DNA from: Sphingomonas crocodyli
GTDB taxonomy: Bacteria; Pseudomonadota; Alphaproteobacteria; Sphingomonadales; Sphingomonadaceae
Assembly (NCBI RefSeq): GCF_004005865.1
Contig: NZ_SACN01000006.1
Span: forward strand, 62,001-126,000
Direction: 5' to 3'
Length of the DNA stretch: 64,000 nt
Part shown: piece by piece, positions 35,016 to 43,732 of the stretch
Position numbering within the stretch: the first letter of the stretch is position 1
Layout: each line of letters begins with the position of its first letter
Program-made: the position numbers and the translations under genes
The notes under the pieces: model-generated
Databases searched by the model: none
What the model was told of the DNA's origin: nothing
The model's input: only the letters and a program-made list of their open reading frames with translations

Positions 35016-35989
35016 CTAAAGGCGAGCCAATAGAGCAGGCCGATATTGACCGCCAGCAGCGGCAGCGCCGTTCCCGCCTGCCGCTTTATCACGCCATAGC
35101 GATCGGACAGGTTGAGCAACGCCGCCGGCACGATGTTGAAGTTCGCCGCCATCGGCGTCAGCAGCGTGCCGCAAAAGCCCGCGAGCATCCCGATCGCCGC
35201 GATCACCGCCGGATCGCCATGATATTGGTGGATCAGCAGCGGCACGCCGATCGCCGCCGCCATCACCGGAAAGGCCGCGAAAGCATTGCCCATCACGATG
35301 GTGAACAGCGCCATGCCCAGCGCATAGGCGATCACCGCGCCGATCACGCTGCCGCCGGGGATCGCCGCGCCTGCAATCTGCCCGACGACATCGCCGACGC
35401 CCGCCAGCGCGAACACCGCGCCGAGGCTGGTCAACATCTGCGGCAACACCGCCGCCCAGCCGACCGCATCCATCAGCCGCCCGCCCTCCGCGAACGGCTC
35501 GGCCGGCCTTGGGCGCAGCCAGACGTAACAGATGCCGAGAGCGAGGATGACGCCGAAGGTCAGCGCGACGAGCGTCGTCTGCTTGGCTTCGAAAATGTCG
35601 GGAAAATGCTTGAAGACGAGCGTGCCGACCAGCGCCGTCACCGGGATGACGAGCGCGGGGAGGAACAACCAGTTTCCCTTACCCGTCATCCCGGCGGAGG
35701 CCGGGATCTCAGGCGTCTCTTGCCGCAAGCCTGTCTTCCCACCTCCCGAGATCCCGGCCTCCGCCGGGATGACGACTTGTGTCCGCATCCGCCCGCTCGC
35801 CGCGATCAGCACCAGCGCGATCGCGAGGATGCCGTTGCCCAGATCGCCCAGCCGATCGCCCGCCCACATGCTGAGCGCAATCAGCGCCCAGAAGGCGGCG
35901 TTGGCGAAGCGCCTATCCCGCGCCGCCAGCAATGCGAAAATCGCGAAGACGAATCCGCCCACCGCGTAGATGAAGGCCAACCCGATCAT
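35012..35989 (-). CDS. DUF979 family membrane protein (putative permease half)
   Basis: A 325-residue polytopic membrane protein of the DUF979 family, with about nine hydrophobic segments. DUF979 and DUF969 proteins nearly always occur as neighbours and are thought to form a two-part transporter; they often lie by pyroglutamyl-peptidase or 5-oxoproline genes. The start is the ATG at 35989, overlapping the DUF969 stop. Residues about 72-103 (VIPAEAGI...PEIPASAGMT) are encoded by palindromic repeat A2 and fall in a loop between hydrophobic segments, so the protein may still work. Confidence 0.85.
   Translation of the reverse strand: MIGLAFIYAVGGFVFAIFALLAARDRRFANAAFWALIALSMWAGDRLGDLGNGILAIALVLIAASGRMRTQVVIPAEAGISGGGKTGLRQETPEIPASAGMTGKGNWLFLPALVIPVTALVGTLVFKHFPDIFEAKQTTLVALTFGVILALGICYVWLRPRPAEPFAEGGRLMDAVGWAAVLPQMLTSLGAVFALAGVGDVVGQIAGAAIPGGSVIGAVIAYALGMALFTIVMGNAFAAFPVMAAAIGVPLLIHQYHGDPAVIAAIGMLAGFCGTLLTPMAANFNIVPAALLNLSDRYGVIKRQAGTALPLLAVNIGLLYWLAFR
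35685..35773. repeat. Palindromic repeat pair, GTCATCCCGGC family (copy A2), inside the DUF979 gene
   Basis: Perfect 26-bp arms (35685-35710 and 35748-35773), identical to those of copy A1, lie inside the DUF979 coding region. The reading frame is kept through the element. It adds an extra-membrane loop not expected in the family. Confidence 0.92.
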
Positions 35990-36648
35990 TTGCGTTTTGC
36001 CTTCAGCCGCCGATCGAGCAGCAGCAGCCGGAAGCCGTGGATCAGGAAGGCCGCGATCGCCGTCGGGATCGCCCACATCGACAGGTGGAACGGCTCGATG
36101 ACGATGCCATAGCCTTCCAAAATCCCCTTCATCAGCAGGATCGATCCGACCGCGAGGAAGATGTCCTCGCCGAAGAACAGCCCGACATTGTCGGTCGCCG
36201 CTGCCATCGCGCGGACCTCCTCGCCCAGTGGGTCAGCCTCGCCCACCTGTGCGTCGGCGGCGGCATCGGCCATCGGGGCGACGAGCGGGCGGACGGTCTG
36301 CGCGGGGCCAGCGATCGAGAGCAATCCGGCCGCCGCGGTCAGCTGACGAAACAGCATATAGCCCATCAGCAGGCGCCCGGCGGTCGCACCCTTGAGCTTC
36401 AGCACAAGCGCGCGGGCGCGTTGCTGCAAGCCGTGGCGTTCGAGCAGGCCGATCACCGGCAGTACGATATAGATGACGGTGACGAAGCGGTTGGCGTTGA
36501 ACGCCTTGCCGAACGCCGCGACGATCGCGACCGGATCGATCCCCGCCGCCAGCCCCGTCACCAGCGCAGACGCGATCACCACGGGCAGCGGATTGAAGCG
36601 CAGCAGGAAGCCCGCGACGATCACGGCGATGCCGAGCAGGACGAGCAT
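35986..36648 (-). CDS. DUF969 family membrane protein (putative permease half)
   Basis: A 220-residue membrane protein of the DUF969 family with about five hydrophobic segments (LVLLGIAVIVAGF at the start, VTVIYIVLPVIGLLERHGL, LTAAAGLLSIAGPAQT, and a C-terminal hydrophobic helix ending in a basic KAKRK tail). It is the standard partner of DUF979. Its ATG overlaps the stop of the 5-oxoprolinase gene and its stop overlaps the DUF979 start. The tight coupling suggests that the pair imports the substrate of that hydrolase. Confidence 0.87.
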   Translation of the reverse strand: MLVLLGIAVIVAGFLLRFNPLPVVIASALVTGLAAGIDPVAIVAAFGKAFNANRFVTVIYIVLPVIGLLERHGLQQRARALVLKLKGATAGRLLMGYMLFRQLTAAAGLLSIAGPAQTVRPLVAPMADAAADAQVGEADPLGEEVRAMAAATDNVGLFFGEDIFLAVGSILLMKGILEGYGIVIEPFHLSMWAIPTAIAAFLIHGFRLLLLDRRLKAKRK

Positions 36649-39600
36649 CAGCGCCCGCAGCCCCCGCCACCCGGCGTCTCGATCACGAAGACATCGCCGG
36701 CCGTCATCTCAACCGATGCCGTCGCGCCCAGCATTTCGGCCGAGCCGTCCGCCCGCTCCACACGGTTGATGCCGGTCGCGCCATCGCCGCCACCCGCCAG
36801 CCCGGCGGGCGCGATGCGGCGGCGGTTGGAGAGGATCGCGGCGTGCATCGGTTCACGGAAACGGATGCGCCGCACCGCGCCGTCGCCGCCGCGATACGCG
36901 CCCGCCCCGCCTGAACCGCGCCGGATCGAGAATTGCTCGACCAGCACGGGGAAGCGCGTTTCCAAAATTTCGGGGTCGGTCAGGCGGCTGTTGGTCATGT
37001 GCGTCTGAACCACGTTCGCGCCGTCGAAGTCGGGGCCGGCGCCGGAGCCACCCGCGATCGTTTCATAATATTGGCGGCGTTCGTCGCCGAAGGTGAAGTT
37101 GTTCATCGTACCCTGACTGCCCGCCATCGCGCCGAGCGCCTGGAGCAGCGCGTCGGTGATCGCCTGGCTCGTCTCGACATTGCCCGCGACCACCGCAGCG
37201 GGGAAGCGCGGATCGAGCATGGAGCCTTGCGGAATATGTAGATCGACCCGCCGCATCACGCCGTCGTTGAGCGGCACGGCTTCGTCGATCAGCAAGCGCA
37301 GCGCGTAGAGGACAGCGGCGCGCACCACCGATCGCGGCGCGTTGAAATTACCAGGATGCTGATCGCTCGTGCCCGCAAAGTCGATCGTCAGGCGGCCATC
37401 GCCGACCGTGGCGGCGACGCGGATCACCGCACCATCGTCCATCCCCACGGTGGCGCCGCCATCGGCCAGCCCGTCGATCAACCGCGCGGCGGCCGCCTCC
37501 GCCTGATCCTGCACATGCGCCATATAGGCGTCGACCACGTCGCGCCCGCGCGTCGCGGCGAGCCGCCTGAGTTCGCTCGCGCCACGCGTGCACGCCGCGA
37601 CCTGCGCGGTGAGATCGGCGATATTCTGGTCGACATTGCGCGATGGCCAGCGCCCGCCGCCCAGCAGCGTGCGCACTTCCCTCTCGCACAGCCGCCCACC
37701 GTCGACGAGCAGGACATTGTCGAGGATCACGCCCTCCTCCTCGACGGTGCGACTGCCCGGCGGCATCGATCCGGGGCTGATCCCCCCGATATCGGCATGA
37801 TGCCCGCGCGCCGCGACGAACCAGGCGGGCGCGGCGTCGGCCTCATCGGCGAAGACCGGCATGATCACGGTGATGTCGGGCAGGTGCGTGCCGCCGTCAT
37901 AGGGCGCGTTGAGCGCATAGGCATCGCCCGGCTTCATGCTGCCGGCGCGCCGCGCGATGACGGTGCGAATGCTCTCCCCCATCGACCCCAGATGGACCGG
38001 GATGTGCGGCGCGTTGGCGATCAGATTGCCGTCGGCGTCGAACAGGGCGCAGGAGAAATCGAGCCGCTCGCGGATGTTCACCGACGACGCGCTGTTGCGC
38101 AGCGCCGCGCCCATTTCCTCGGCGATGCCCATGAAGATGCCGGCGAAGATTTCGAGGCGGACGGGATCGGCCTCGATCCCCGCGCTCTGCGTGGCGAGAG
38201 GGGCGGTGCGGGTCAGGATCAGATTGCCGTGGCCATCGACCGCGCAGCGCCAGCCCGGTTCGACCACGATCGTCGAGACGGGATCGAGGAGGATCGCCGG
38301 GCCATCGATCGGGTCCGCCACATCCGCCCGGTCCATCACCGGCACCCCACCCCATCCGCTCGTGTCGAGCGAAGTCGAGACACGTTCTCCCGCGCCGACA
38401 TCTCTCGACTTCGCTCGAGATGAGCGGAGTGGAGGTGGAGAGGTCGAGGACACCGCCTCCACCGTCACCATCTCGGCCACCAGCGGCGCGGTGCCGTCAA
38501 AGCCGAAGCGACGGCGATGTTCCTCGACGAACGCCACGCGCATCCCCTCCGCCGGGTCGAAGGGCACCGCGATCGCGCTGTCGGTCCCCTCGTGCCGCAG
38601 GTGAAGCTGCGCCTCGATCGCGACGCTCGCCGCGTCCACGCCCTGCGCCGCCAGATCGGCGCGCGCCTCCGCACCCAGAGCCGCAATCGCCTCGCCGACC
38701 GCCGGCGCATCGGGCGCGACGCCCAGCGATCGTTCGCGCACCGCACGGCGATCGGCCAGGCCCATGCCATAGGCCGAGAGCACGCCTGCGAGCGGGTGGA
38801 TCATCACCCGCTCCATCCCCAGCGCATCGGCGACCAGGCACGCATGCTGCCCGCCCGCCCCGCCGAAACAGGCGAGCGTATAGCCCGCGACGTCATGCCC
38901 CTTGGCGACCGAGATCGCCTTGATCGCCTGCGCCATGTTCGCCACCGCGATCGCGATCAGCCCTTCGGCCGCCGCCTCCCGCGTCGGGCGCGTGCCGGTC
39001 TCCGCCTCGACCTGATCGAGCAGGGCGTCGAACCGCGTCCGCACCGCACCCATATCGATCGGCGCATCGCCGCTCGGGCCGAACAGCCTGGGGAAATATT
39101 CGGGCCTGATCTTGCCCAGCATGACGTTGCAGTCGGTGACAGTCAGCGGCCCGCCGCGCCCGTAACAGGCCGGGCCCGGCACCGCGCCGGCCGATTCCGG
39201 CCCCACCAGAAACCGCCCGTCGGCGAAGCGGCAGATCGATCCGCCCCCCGCCGCGACGGTGTGGATCCGCATCATCGGCGCTCGGATGCGCGCGCCCGCG
39301 ACGATCGTCTCGTTGTCGCGTTCATAAGCGCCGGCGAACAGCGACACGTCGGTCGATGTGCCGCCCATGTCGAATCCGATCACCCGATCGAACCCTGCCT
39401 CGGTCGCGGTGCGCGCCAGGCCGACGATCCCGCCGGCGGGGCCGGAGAGGATCGCATCCTTCCCCTGAAAGCGCCGCCCGTCGACCAGCCCGCCGTTCGA
39501 CTGCATGAACAGAGGCGCGCGCTCGGCAAATGCCGGCCCCAGCCCCGCGACCAGCCCGTCGACATAGCGGCGCAGCACCGGCGACAGATAGGCGTCGACC

Positions 39601-40229
39601 ACGCTGGTATCGCCACGCCCGATCAGCTTGATCAGCGGGCTGACACGGTGGCTGACCGAGATCTGGGTGAAGCCGATCTGTGCCGCCAGTTCGGCCAGCG
39701 CCGCCTCATGCGCCGGAAAAGCATGTCCGTGCATCAGCACGATCGCGATGGCCCGGATGCCGTCGTCGAACGCCGCCTGCAGCCCGGCGCGCGCGGCGTC
39801 CGTATCGATCGGGTGCAGCACTTCGCCCTCTGCGGTCACGCGCTCGTCGATCTCGATCGTGCGGGCATGCACGGGCGGCGGGCGGCGGATCTCGCGCGCA
39901 AAGATGTCGGGCCGGTCCTGATAACCGATCGTCAGCGCATCGCCGAAGCCGCGCGTGATTGCGAGCAGGACGGGTTCGCCCTTGCGCTCCAGCAGCGCGT
40001 TGGTCGCAATCGTCGTGCCGATGCGCAGTTTGGCGGCGGGCAGCGGCCCTTGCGCAACCCCGGTCAGCATTCGCATCGCGGCGACGGCGGCGTCATCGGC
40101 ACGGCCAGGATCTTCGGACAGCAGCTTTGCGGTGTGGAGCGTCCCGTCCGGCGCTACCGCCACGACATCGGTAAAGGTGCCCCCGCGATCGATCCAGAAA
40201 CGCCATTCGGATTGAAGGGATGCTGTCAT
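36648..40229 (-). CDS. 5-oxoprolinase (fused HyuA-HyuB, ATP-dependent)
   Basis: A 1193-residue protein joining hydantoinase A (about 1-650, with FWIDRGGTFTDVVA at residue 10, GFDMGGTSTDVSLF and CFGGAGGQHA) and hydantoinase B (about 660-1190, with VNIRERLDFSCALFD, GSMPPGSRT and YYETIAGGSGAGP). The fusion and the last motif match OplAH-type 5-oxoprolinases, which open 5-oxoproline to glutamate with ATP. I chose the ATG at 40229, since family members begin close to FWIDRGG; an ATG at 40256 is possible. Residues about 601-625 come from in-frame repeat B3 at the HyuA-HyuB junction. DUF969 and DUF979 genes follow with overlaps. Confidence 0.88.
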   Translation of the reverse strand: MTASLQSEWRFWIDRGGTFTDVVAVAPDGTLHTAKLLSEDPGRADDAAVAAMRMLTGVAQGPLPAAKLRIGTTIATNALLERKGEPVLLAITRGFGDALTIGYQDRPDIFAREIRRPPPVHARTIEIDERVTAEGEVLHPIDTDAARAGLQAAFDDGIRAIAIVLMHGHAFPAHEAALAELAAQIGFTQISVSHRVSPLIKLIGRGDTSVVDAYLSPVLRRYVDGLVAGLGPAFAERAPLFMQSNGGLVDGRRFQGKDAILSGPAGGIVGLARTATEAGFDRVIGFDMGGTSTDVSLFAGAYERDNETIVAGARIRAPMMRIHTVAAGGGSICRFADGRFLVGPESAGAVPGPACYGRGGPLTVTDCNVMLGKIRPEYFPRLFGPSGDAPIDMGAVRTRFDALLDQVEAETGTRPTREAAAEGLIAIAVANMAQAIKAISVAKGHDVAGYTLACFGGAGGQHACLVADALGMERVMIHPLAGVLSAYGMGLADRRAVRERSLGVAPDAPAVGEAIAALGAEARADLAAQGVDAASVAIEAQLHLRHEGTDSAIAVPFDPAEGMRVAFVEEHRRRFGFDGTAPLVAEMVTVEAVSSTSPPPLRSSRAKSRDVGAGERVSTSLDTSGWGGVPVMDRADVADPIDGPAILLDPVSTIVVEPGWRCAVDGHGNLILTRTAPLATQSAGIEADPVRLEIFAGIFMGIAEEMGAALRNSASSVNIRERLDFSCALFDADGNLIANAPHIPVHLGSMGESIRTVIARRAGSMKPGDAYALNAPYDGGTHLPDITVIMPVFADEADAAPAWFVAARGHHADIGGISPGSMPPGSRTVEEEGVILDNVLLVDGGRLCEREVRTLLGGGRWPSRNVDQNIADLTAQVAACTRGASELRRLAATRGRDVVDAYMAHVQDQAEAAAARLIDGLADGGATVGMDDGAVIRVAATVGDGRLTIDFAGTSDQHPGNFNAPRSVVRAAVLYALRLLIDEAVPLNDGVMRRVDLHIPQGSMLDPRFPAAVVAGNVETSQAITDALLQALGAMAGSQGTMNNFTFGDERRQYYETIAGGSGAGPDFDGANVVQTHMTNSRLTDPEILETRFPVLVEQFSIRRGSGGAGAYRGGDGAVRRIRFREPMHAAILSNRRRIAPAGLAGGGDGATGINRVERADGSAEMLGATASVEMTAGDVFVIETPGGGGCGR
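38356..38427. repeat. Palindromic repeat, CGCTCGTGTCGAGC family (copy B3), inside the 5-oxoprolinase gene
   Basis: The left arm (38356-38384) is identical to that of B2; the right arm (to 38427) is diverged. The element is read in frame and yields a peptide with RSSRAKSRDVG and ERVSTSLDTSG, nearly the same as that in AddB. Confidence 0.9.
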
Positions 40230-40273
40230 CGCCACGCTATCGGGCAAGCGCGACATGTCCGTCAATAAAGGGA

Positions 40274-40331
40274 GCCGCCCCTCCCGGTTGGGAGAGGCGG
40301 CCCAGATATGCACCCCCCGGCGAACCGGGGG
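40274..40331 (-). terminator. Tandem hairpins terminating the Oar-like receptor transcript
   Basis: Reading on the minus strand after the receptor stop at 40350, a CCCCCGG/CCGGGGG hairpin (40314-40331) comes first. A longer hairpin follows, GCCGCC-CTCCC paired with GGGAG-GGCGGC (40274-40301), and then CTCCCTTTATT. The second has the shape of a rho-independent terminator and separates the receptor from the 5-oxoprolinase operon. Confidence 0.75.
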
Positions 40332-40349
40332 CATGCGGCTTCCGTGTGA

Positions 40350-43300
40350 TCAGAACCCGACGCGAGCGCCCAGACGCAGCGCCCACAGCGAGACGCGGCC
40401 CTGGTTGGCAACCGCAGGGTTCGAGAAGTTGGAGTAACGATACTGGGTGCAGTTGCCGTTCACCACGCTCACGCAGGCCACGTTCACGACCGACGCAAGA
40501 TAGGGGAAGGCGACCTGGCGCAGCGAGCCCCAGTTCTTGTTGAGCATGTTCAGCACGTTTTCGAGGTCGGCGAAGACGGTGATCTTACCGGTCGAGACGA
40601 CGGGCAGCGGGATTTCCTGATCGATGTGGAGATCGATCTTGTCCCAGTGCGGCGCTGTCTGCGAGTTCTTCTTCGCGATCTTGCCCTGCTTCAGCCCGTT
40701 CGCGGTCACGAAGGCCGCGAAGTTGTTGAAGGTCGCCGCCGAGTCATAGGTGACGAGCGAGTCGGCGGTGATGCTCGACACGTTCGGCACATAGAGCAGG
40801 TAGCGGTTCGAACTACCGGCGGTGCCGAAGACATTGCCGTGGCTGTTGGTCTGAACGCTGTCGTTCATCGTCAGGCTGTACGGAATGCCCGAACGACGCT
40901 CGGCGAAGATGTTCAGACGGGTCTTGTAGCCGTCGATATACTCATGTTCGAAATCGAGGTGCAGCTTCCAGCTGTTCTTGATCTCGTAGATCGAGCGGCC
41001 ATAGGCTGAGCGGTTCGGATCGATGACCGGATTCTGGCCATAGGTGCCCGACGCCGTCGTGCCATTCATCGAGCTGACGTCCTTCACGCTCTGACGCGTG
41101 TAGGTGCCGCCGATGTCGATGCCGTAGTCGAAGTGCTTGTTCCAGCTGACCGCCCCGATGACCGAGTGACCCAGACGGGTGTTGGTCAGATAGAGATCGG
41201 TGTTCGCGCTGGTGGGCGTGATCGACGCATAACGCGGGCGACCATCGGGGGTGACGCCGACGCGACGCAGACGCAGATCGGTATAGAGCGGCGCGTAGTT
41301 CACCTTGCTGCCATACAGATCGAAGCCCACGGTCCAGCCGGTGCCGAGGAAGTTGTCGAAGTCGTGGTCGTAGCTGGCCGAGAAGTTCGCCTTCCACGTC
41401 GACTGCAGCTTGAAGTCCGGATCGAGCGCGTTGACGTTGGCGAGCGACAGCGACGCCGTGTTCGTGCGCAGGAACGACTGCACCAGCGGGTTGAGGTTAC
41501 GACCATCGACATTGTCGAGAGCGGCCGAACACAGCGCATCCGAAATGCCGCCCTGACAGCCAACGCCGTTCAGGTTGCGGGTGATCGTGAAGCTGTTCTG
41601 GACGACGCCCGACACCGAATAGCTGTTGCCCAGGAACACGTTGGGCGAACCGCCTGCGAACAGGCCGACGCCACCCTTCAGCGTCAGCTTGTCGAGCGGG
41701 CTCCACGTATAGCTGAGGCGCGGCTGGATGACGTACTTGCCGTTGATCGTCGCGCGGTTGGAGAAGCCGTAGCGCGCGGTGAAGAAGGTGTTGAGCGGCG
41801 GCGGCGTCAGACCACCATACATGTCGGTGCGGACACCGGCGGTGATGTTGAGATCCGGGCTCGGATCCCACGCGACCTGCTGACCGATCGTGTAGCTGTC
41901 ATACTGGAAGCTGGCGAGCGCGTCGTTCAGGTTGCCCGTGATCGAACCGCCGAGCGCGAGGCTGCCCGCGCGACGATTCTGGAAGTCGGCGACCGAGTCG
42001 AAATAGTAGTTGCCGAAGGCGTTCTGCAGGAAGGCGTTCTGGACATCGAGGTGGCTATAGGCACCCGTCAGCTTGAACGAGAAGTCCTTATATTCCCAGC
42101 GAACCGCCGCATCGCCGCCATATTGCTTGTAGCGGACATAGTTGAAGTGGCGGAACTGGTCCGGACCGAAATAGAGACGCGCGGCGCCCGGCGCGGCGGT
42201 CGAACCCTGCGAACAGAGCGTGGCGTTGGTGTTCGCCGCGCCATTCTGCTGCGTCGCAGCGGTCGGATCGAGGCAGACCTGCATCTGCGCGAAGTTGAAC
42301 TCGCCGAACGGCAGCGGGGTCAGGTCGTACTTGCGGTAGTTACCGCGAACTTCGGTGTGGAAGCTGTCCGACCAGTCCGAGATCAGCTGGCTGACGTAGG
42401 AGTCGACCTTTTCCGGGCGGTTATAGTTGTTCGACTGGAGGCCCAGCACCGGCGAGGTGCCGACGATCGACGAGAAGCCCGCGGTCGAGCTGTTGTTCGA
42501 ATCGTTGTGGATCCAGGTCGCCGACAGACGGTGGCCGTCGGTGATGTTCCAGTCGGCCTTGACCGTCCACTTCTCGTCGGTTTCGACCGTCGACTGCTGC
42601 ACGCCCAACGTGTCGTAATTATAGGCGCTGCGCGCGATCGTGCTGATGTTCGTGATCTGCGCGTCGGTCAGGTTCGGCACGACGTTGGGGAAGCCGGCGG
42701 TACCGATCTGGATCGGCGTGCCTTCCTTCAAATGTTCATAGGAGACCGCGAGGAACAGCTTGTCCTTGATCAGCGGGCCCGACAGGAAGCCGCCATAGGT
42801 CTTCGACTTGAAGTCGAGGTTGATCTTGCCGGTGCGGATCTTGTCACCAGTCAGCTTGTCGCTGTTGTAGGTGTAGAAGGCGGTGCCGGTCAGCTTGTTC
42901 GTGCCCGAACGCAGGATGACGTTGATCGCGCCGCCCTGAAAATTGCCTTCCGACACGTCATAAGGCGCTACCTTGACCGAGAACTGCTCGATCGCGTCAA
43001 GCGGCACCGGGCCGCGCGACGTCGGCAGACCGCCGACGTTAAGGCCGAAATCATCCGAGAAGCCGAGGCCGTCGACCGAGAACTTGTTCAAACGGGCGTT
43101 CTGGCCGGCGATCATCACGCCGCGGCTCTGGCCCGGATCGATCGTCGCGAACGGATCGCGGCGGGCGATGTCGCGGATGTCGCGGCTGACCGACGCGATC
43201 GTGGCGATCTGCTCACGGCCGATCGAGGTGATCGGGCCGGGCGACAGCTCGGTCGCGCGGATGTTCGCCGCGGTGACGACGATCGCGTCCTGCGTGGCGA

Positions 43301-43625
43301 GTTCGACCGGAATACGCAGCGGCTGACCGGCGGTCAGGTTGATGTCGGTAACGGTCGAGTCGGCGAAGCCCGGCGCCGTCACGACGACGGTGAACGGGCC
43401 GCCGGGGCGCAGGCCCGAGCTGGTGAAGCCGCCGTCGGCGCCCGTGGTCGCCGTCGTGGTCGTGCCCGACGGAACGTGGGTGATGGTGACGCTGGCGCCC
43501 GCGACGGGCGCGCCTGCCGAGGCGACGGTGCCGCGGATCGACGATGTGGTTTCCTGCGCGTACGCAGCCGTCGAACAGGCGACGATGGCGATGGCCGCCG
43601 CGCCTGCGTTCAAATAATGACGCAT
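40350..43625 (-). CDS. Oar-like TonB-dependent receptor with carboxypeptidase-like N-domain
   Basis: A 1091-residue outer-membrane receptor. A signal peptide (residues 1-24, ending AYAQ) is followed by a carboxypeptidase-regulatory-like beta-sandwich (about 28-110, [20 protein letters not shown]). The plug comes next (about 110-240, GQNARLNKFSVDGLGFSDDFGLN), then a large barrel ending LRLGARVGF. I set the start at the ATG at 43625, which has AAAAGGGG upstream. It lies 107 bases downstream of the NUP gene on the same strand, with no strong terminator between, so both may be one transcript. Position suggests a purine or nucleoside ligand; the sequence alone does not show it. Confidence 0.88.
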   Translation of the reverse strand: MRHYLNAGAAAIAIVACSTAAYAQETTSSIRGTVASAGAPVAGASVTITHVPSGTTTTATTGADGGFTSSGLRPGGPFTVVVTAPGFADSTVTDINLTAGQPLRIPVELATQDAIVVTAANIRATELSPGPITSIGREQIATIASVSRDIRDIARRDPFATIDPGQSRGVMIAGQNARLNKFSVDGLGFSDDFGLNVGGLPTSRGPVPLDAIEQFSVKVAPYDVSEGNFQGGAINVILRSGTNKLTGTAFYTYNSDKLTGDKIRTGKINLDFKSKTYGGFLSGPLIKDKLFLAVSYEHLKEGTPIQIGTAGFPNVVPNLTDAQITNISTIARSAYNYDTLGVQQSTVETDEKWTVKADWNITDGHRLSATWIHNDSNNSSTAGFSSIVGTSPVLGLQSNNYNRPEKVDSYVSQLISDWSDSFHTEVRGNYRKYDLTPLPFGEFNFAQMQVCLDPTAATQQNGAANTNATLCSQGSTAAPGAARLYFGPDQFRHFNYVRYKQYGGDAAVRWEYKDFSFKLTGAYSHLDVQNAFLQNAFGNYYFDSVADFQNRRAGSLALGGSITGNLNDALASFQYDSYTIGQQVAWDPSPDLNITAGVRTDMYGGLTPPPLNTFFTARYGFSNRATINGKYVIQPRLSYTWSPLDKLTLKGGVGLFAGGSPNVFLGNSYSVSGVVQNSFTITRNLNGVGCQGGISDALCSAALDNVDGRNLNPLVQSFLRTNTASLSLANVNALDPDFKLQSTWKANFSASYDHDFDNFLGTGWTVGFDLYGSKVNYAPLYTDLRLRRVGVTPDGRPRYASITPTSANTDLYLTNTRLGHSVIGAVSWNKHFDYGIDIGGTYTRQSVKDVSSMNGTTASGTYGQNPVIDPNRSAYGRSIYEIKNSWKLHLDFEHEYIDGYKTRLNIFAERRSGIPYSLTMNDSVQTNSHGNVFGTAGSSNRYLLYVPNVSSITADSLVTYDSAATFNNFAAFVTANGLKQGKIAKKNSQTAPHWDKIDLHIDQEIPLPVVSTGKITVFADLENVLNMLNKNWGSLRQVAFPYLASVVNVACVSVVNGNCTQYRYSNFSNPAVANQGRVSLWALRLGARVGF

Positions 43626-43732
43626 GTTTTCAGTCCCCTTTTGCAATCCCTGGTCCGATCATCGGGTGGCACCTGTGGTGTCCTTCCCCTCGATCCATCC
43701 CCCTGCGGACGACCTGGAATATCGTGGCCCGT

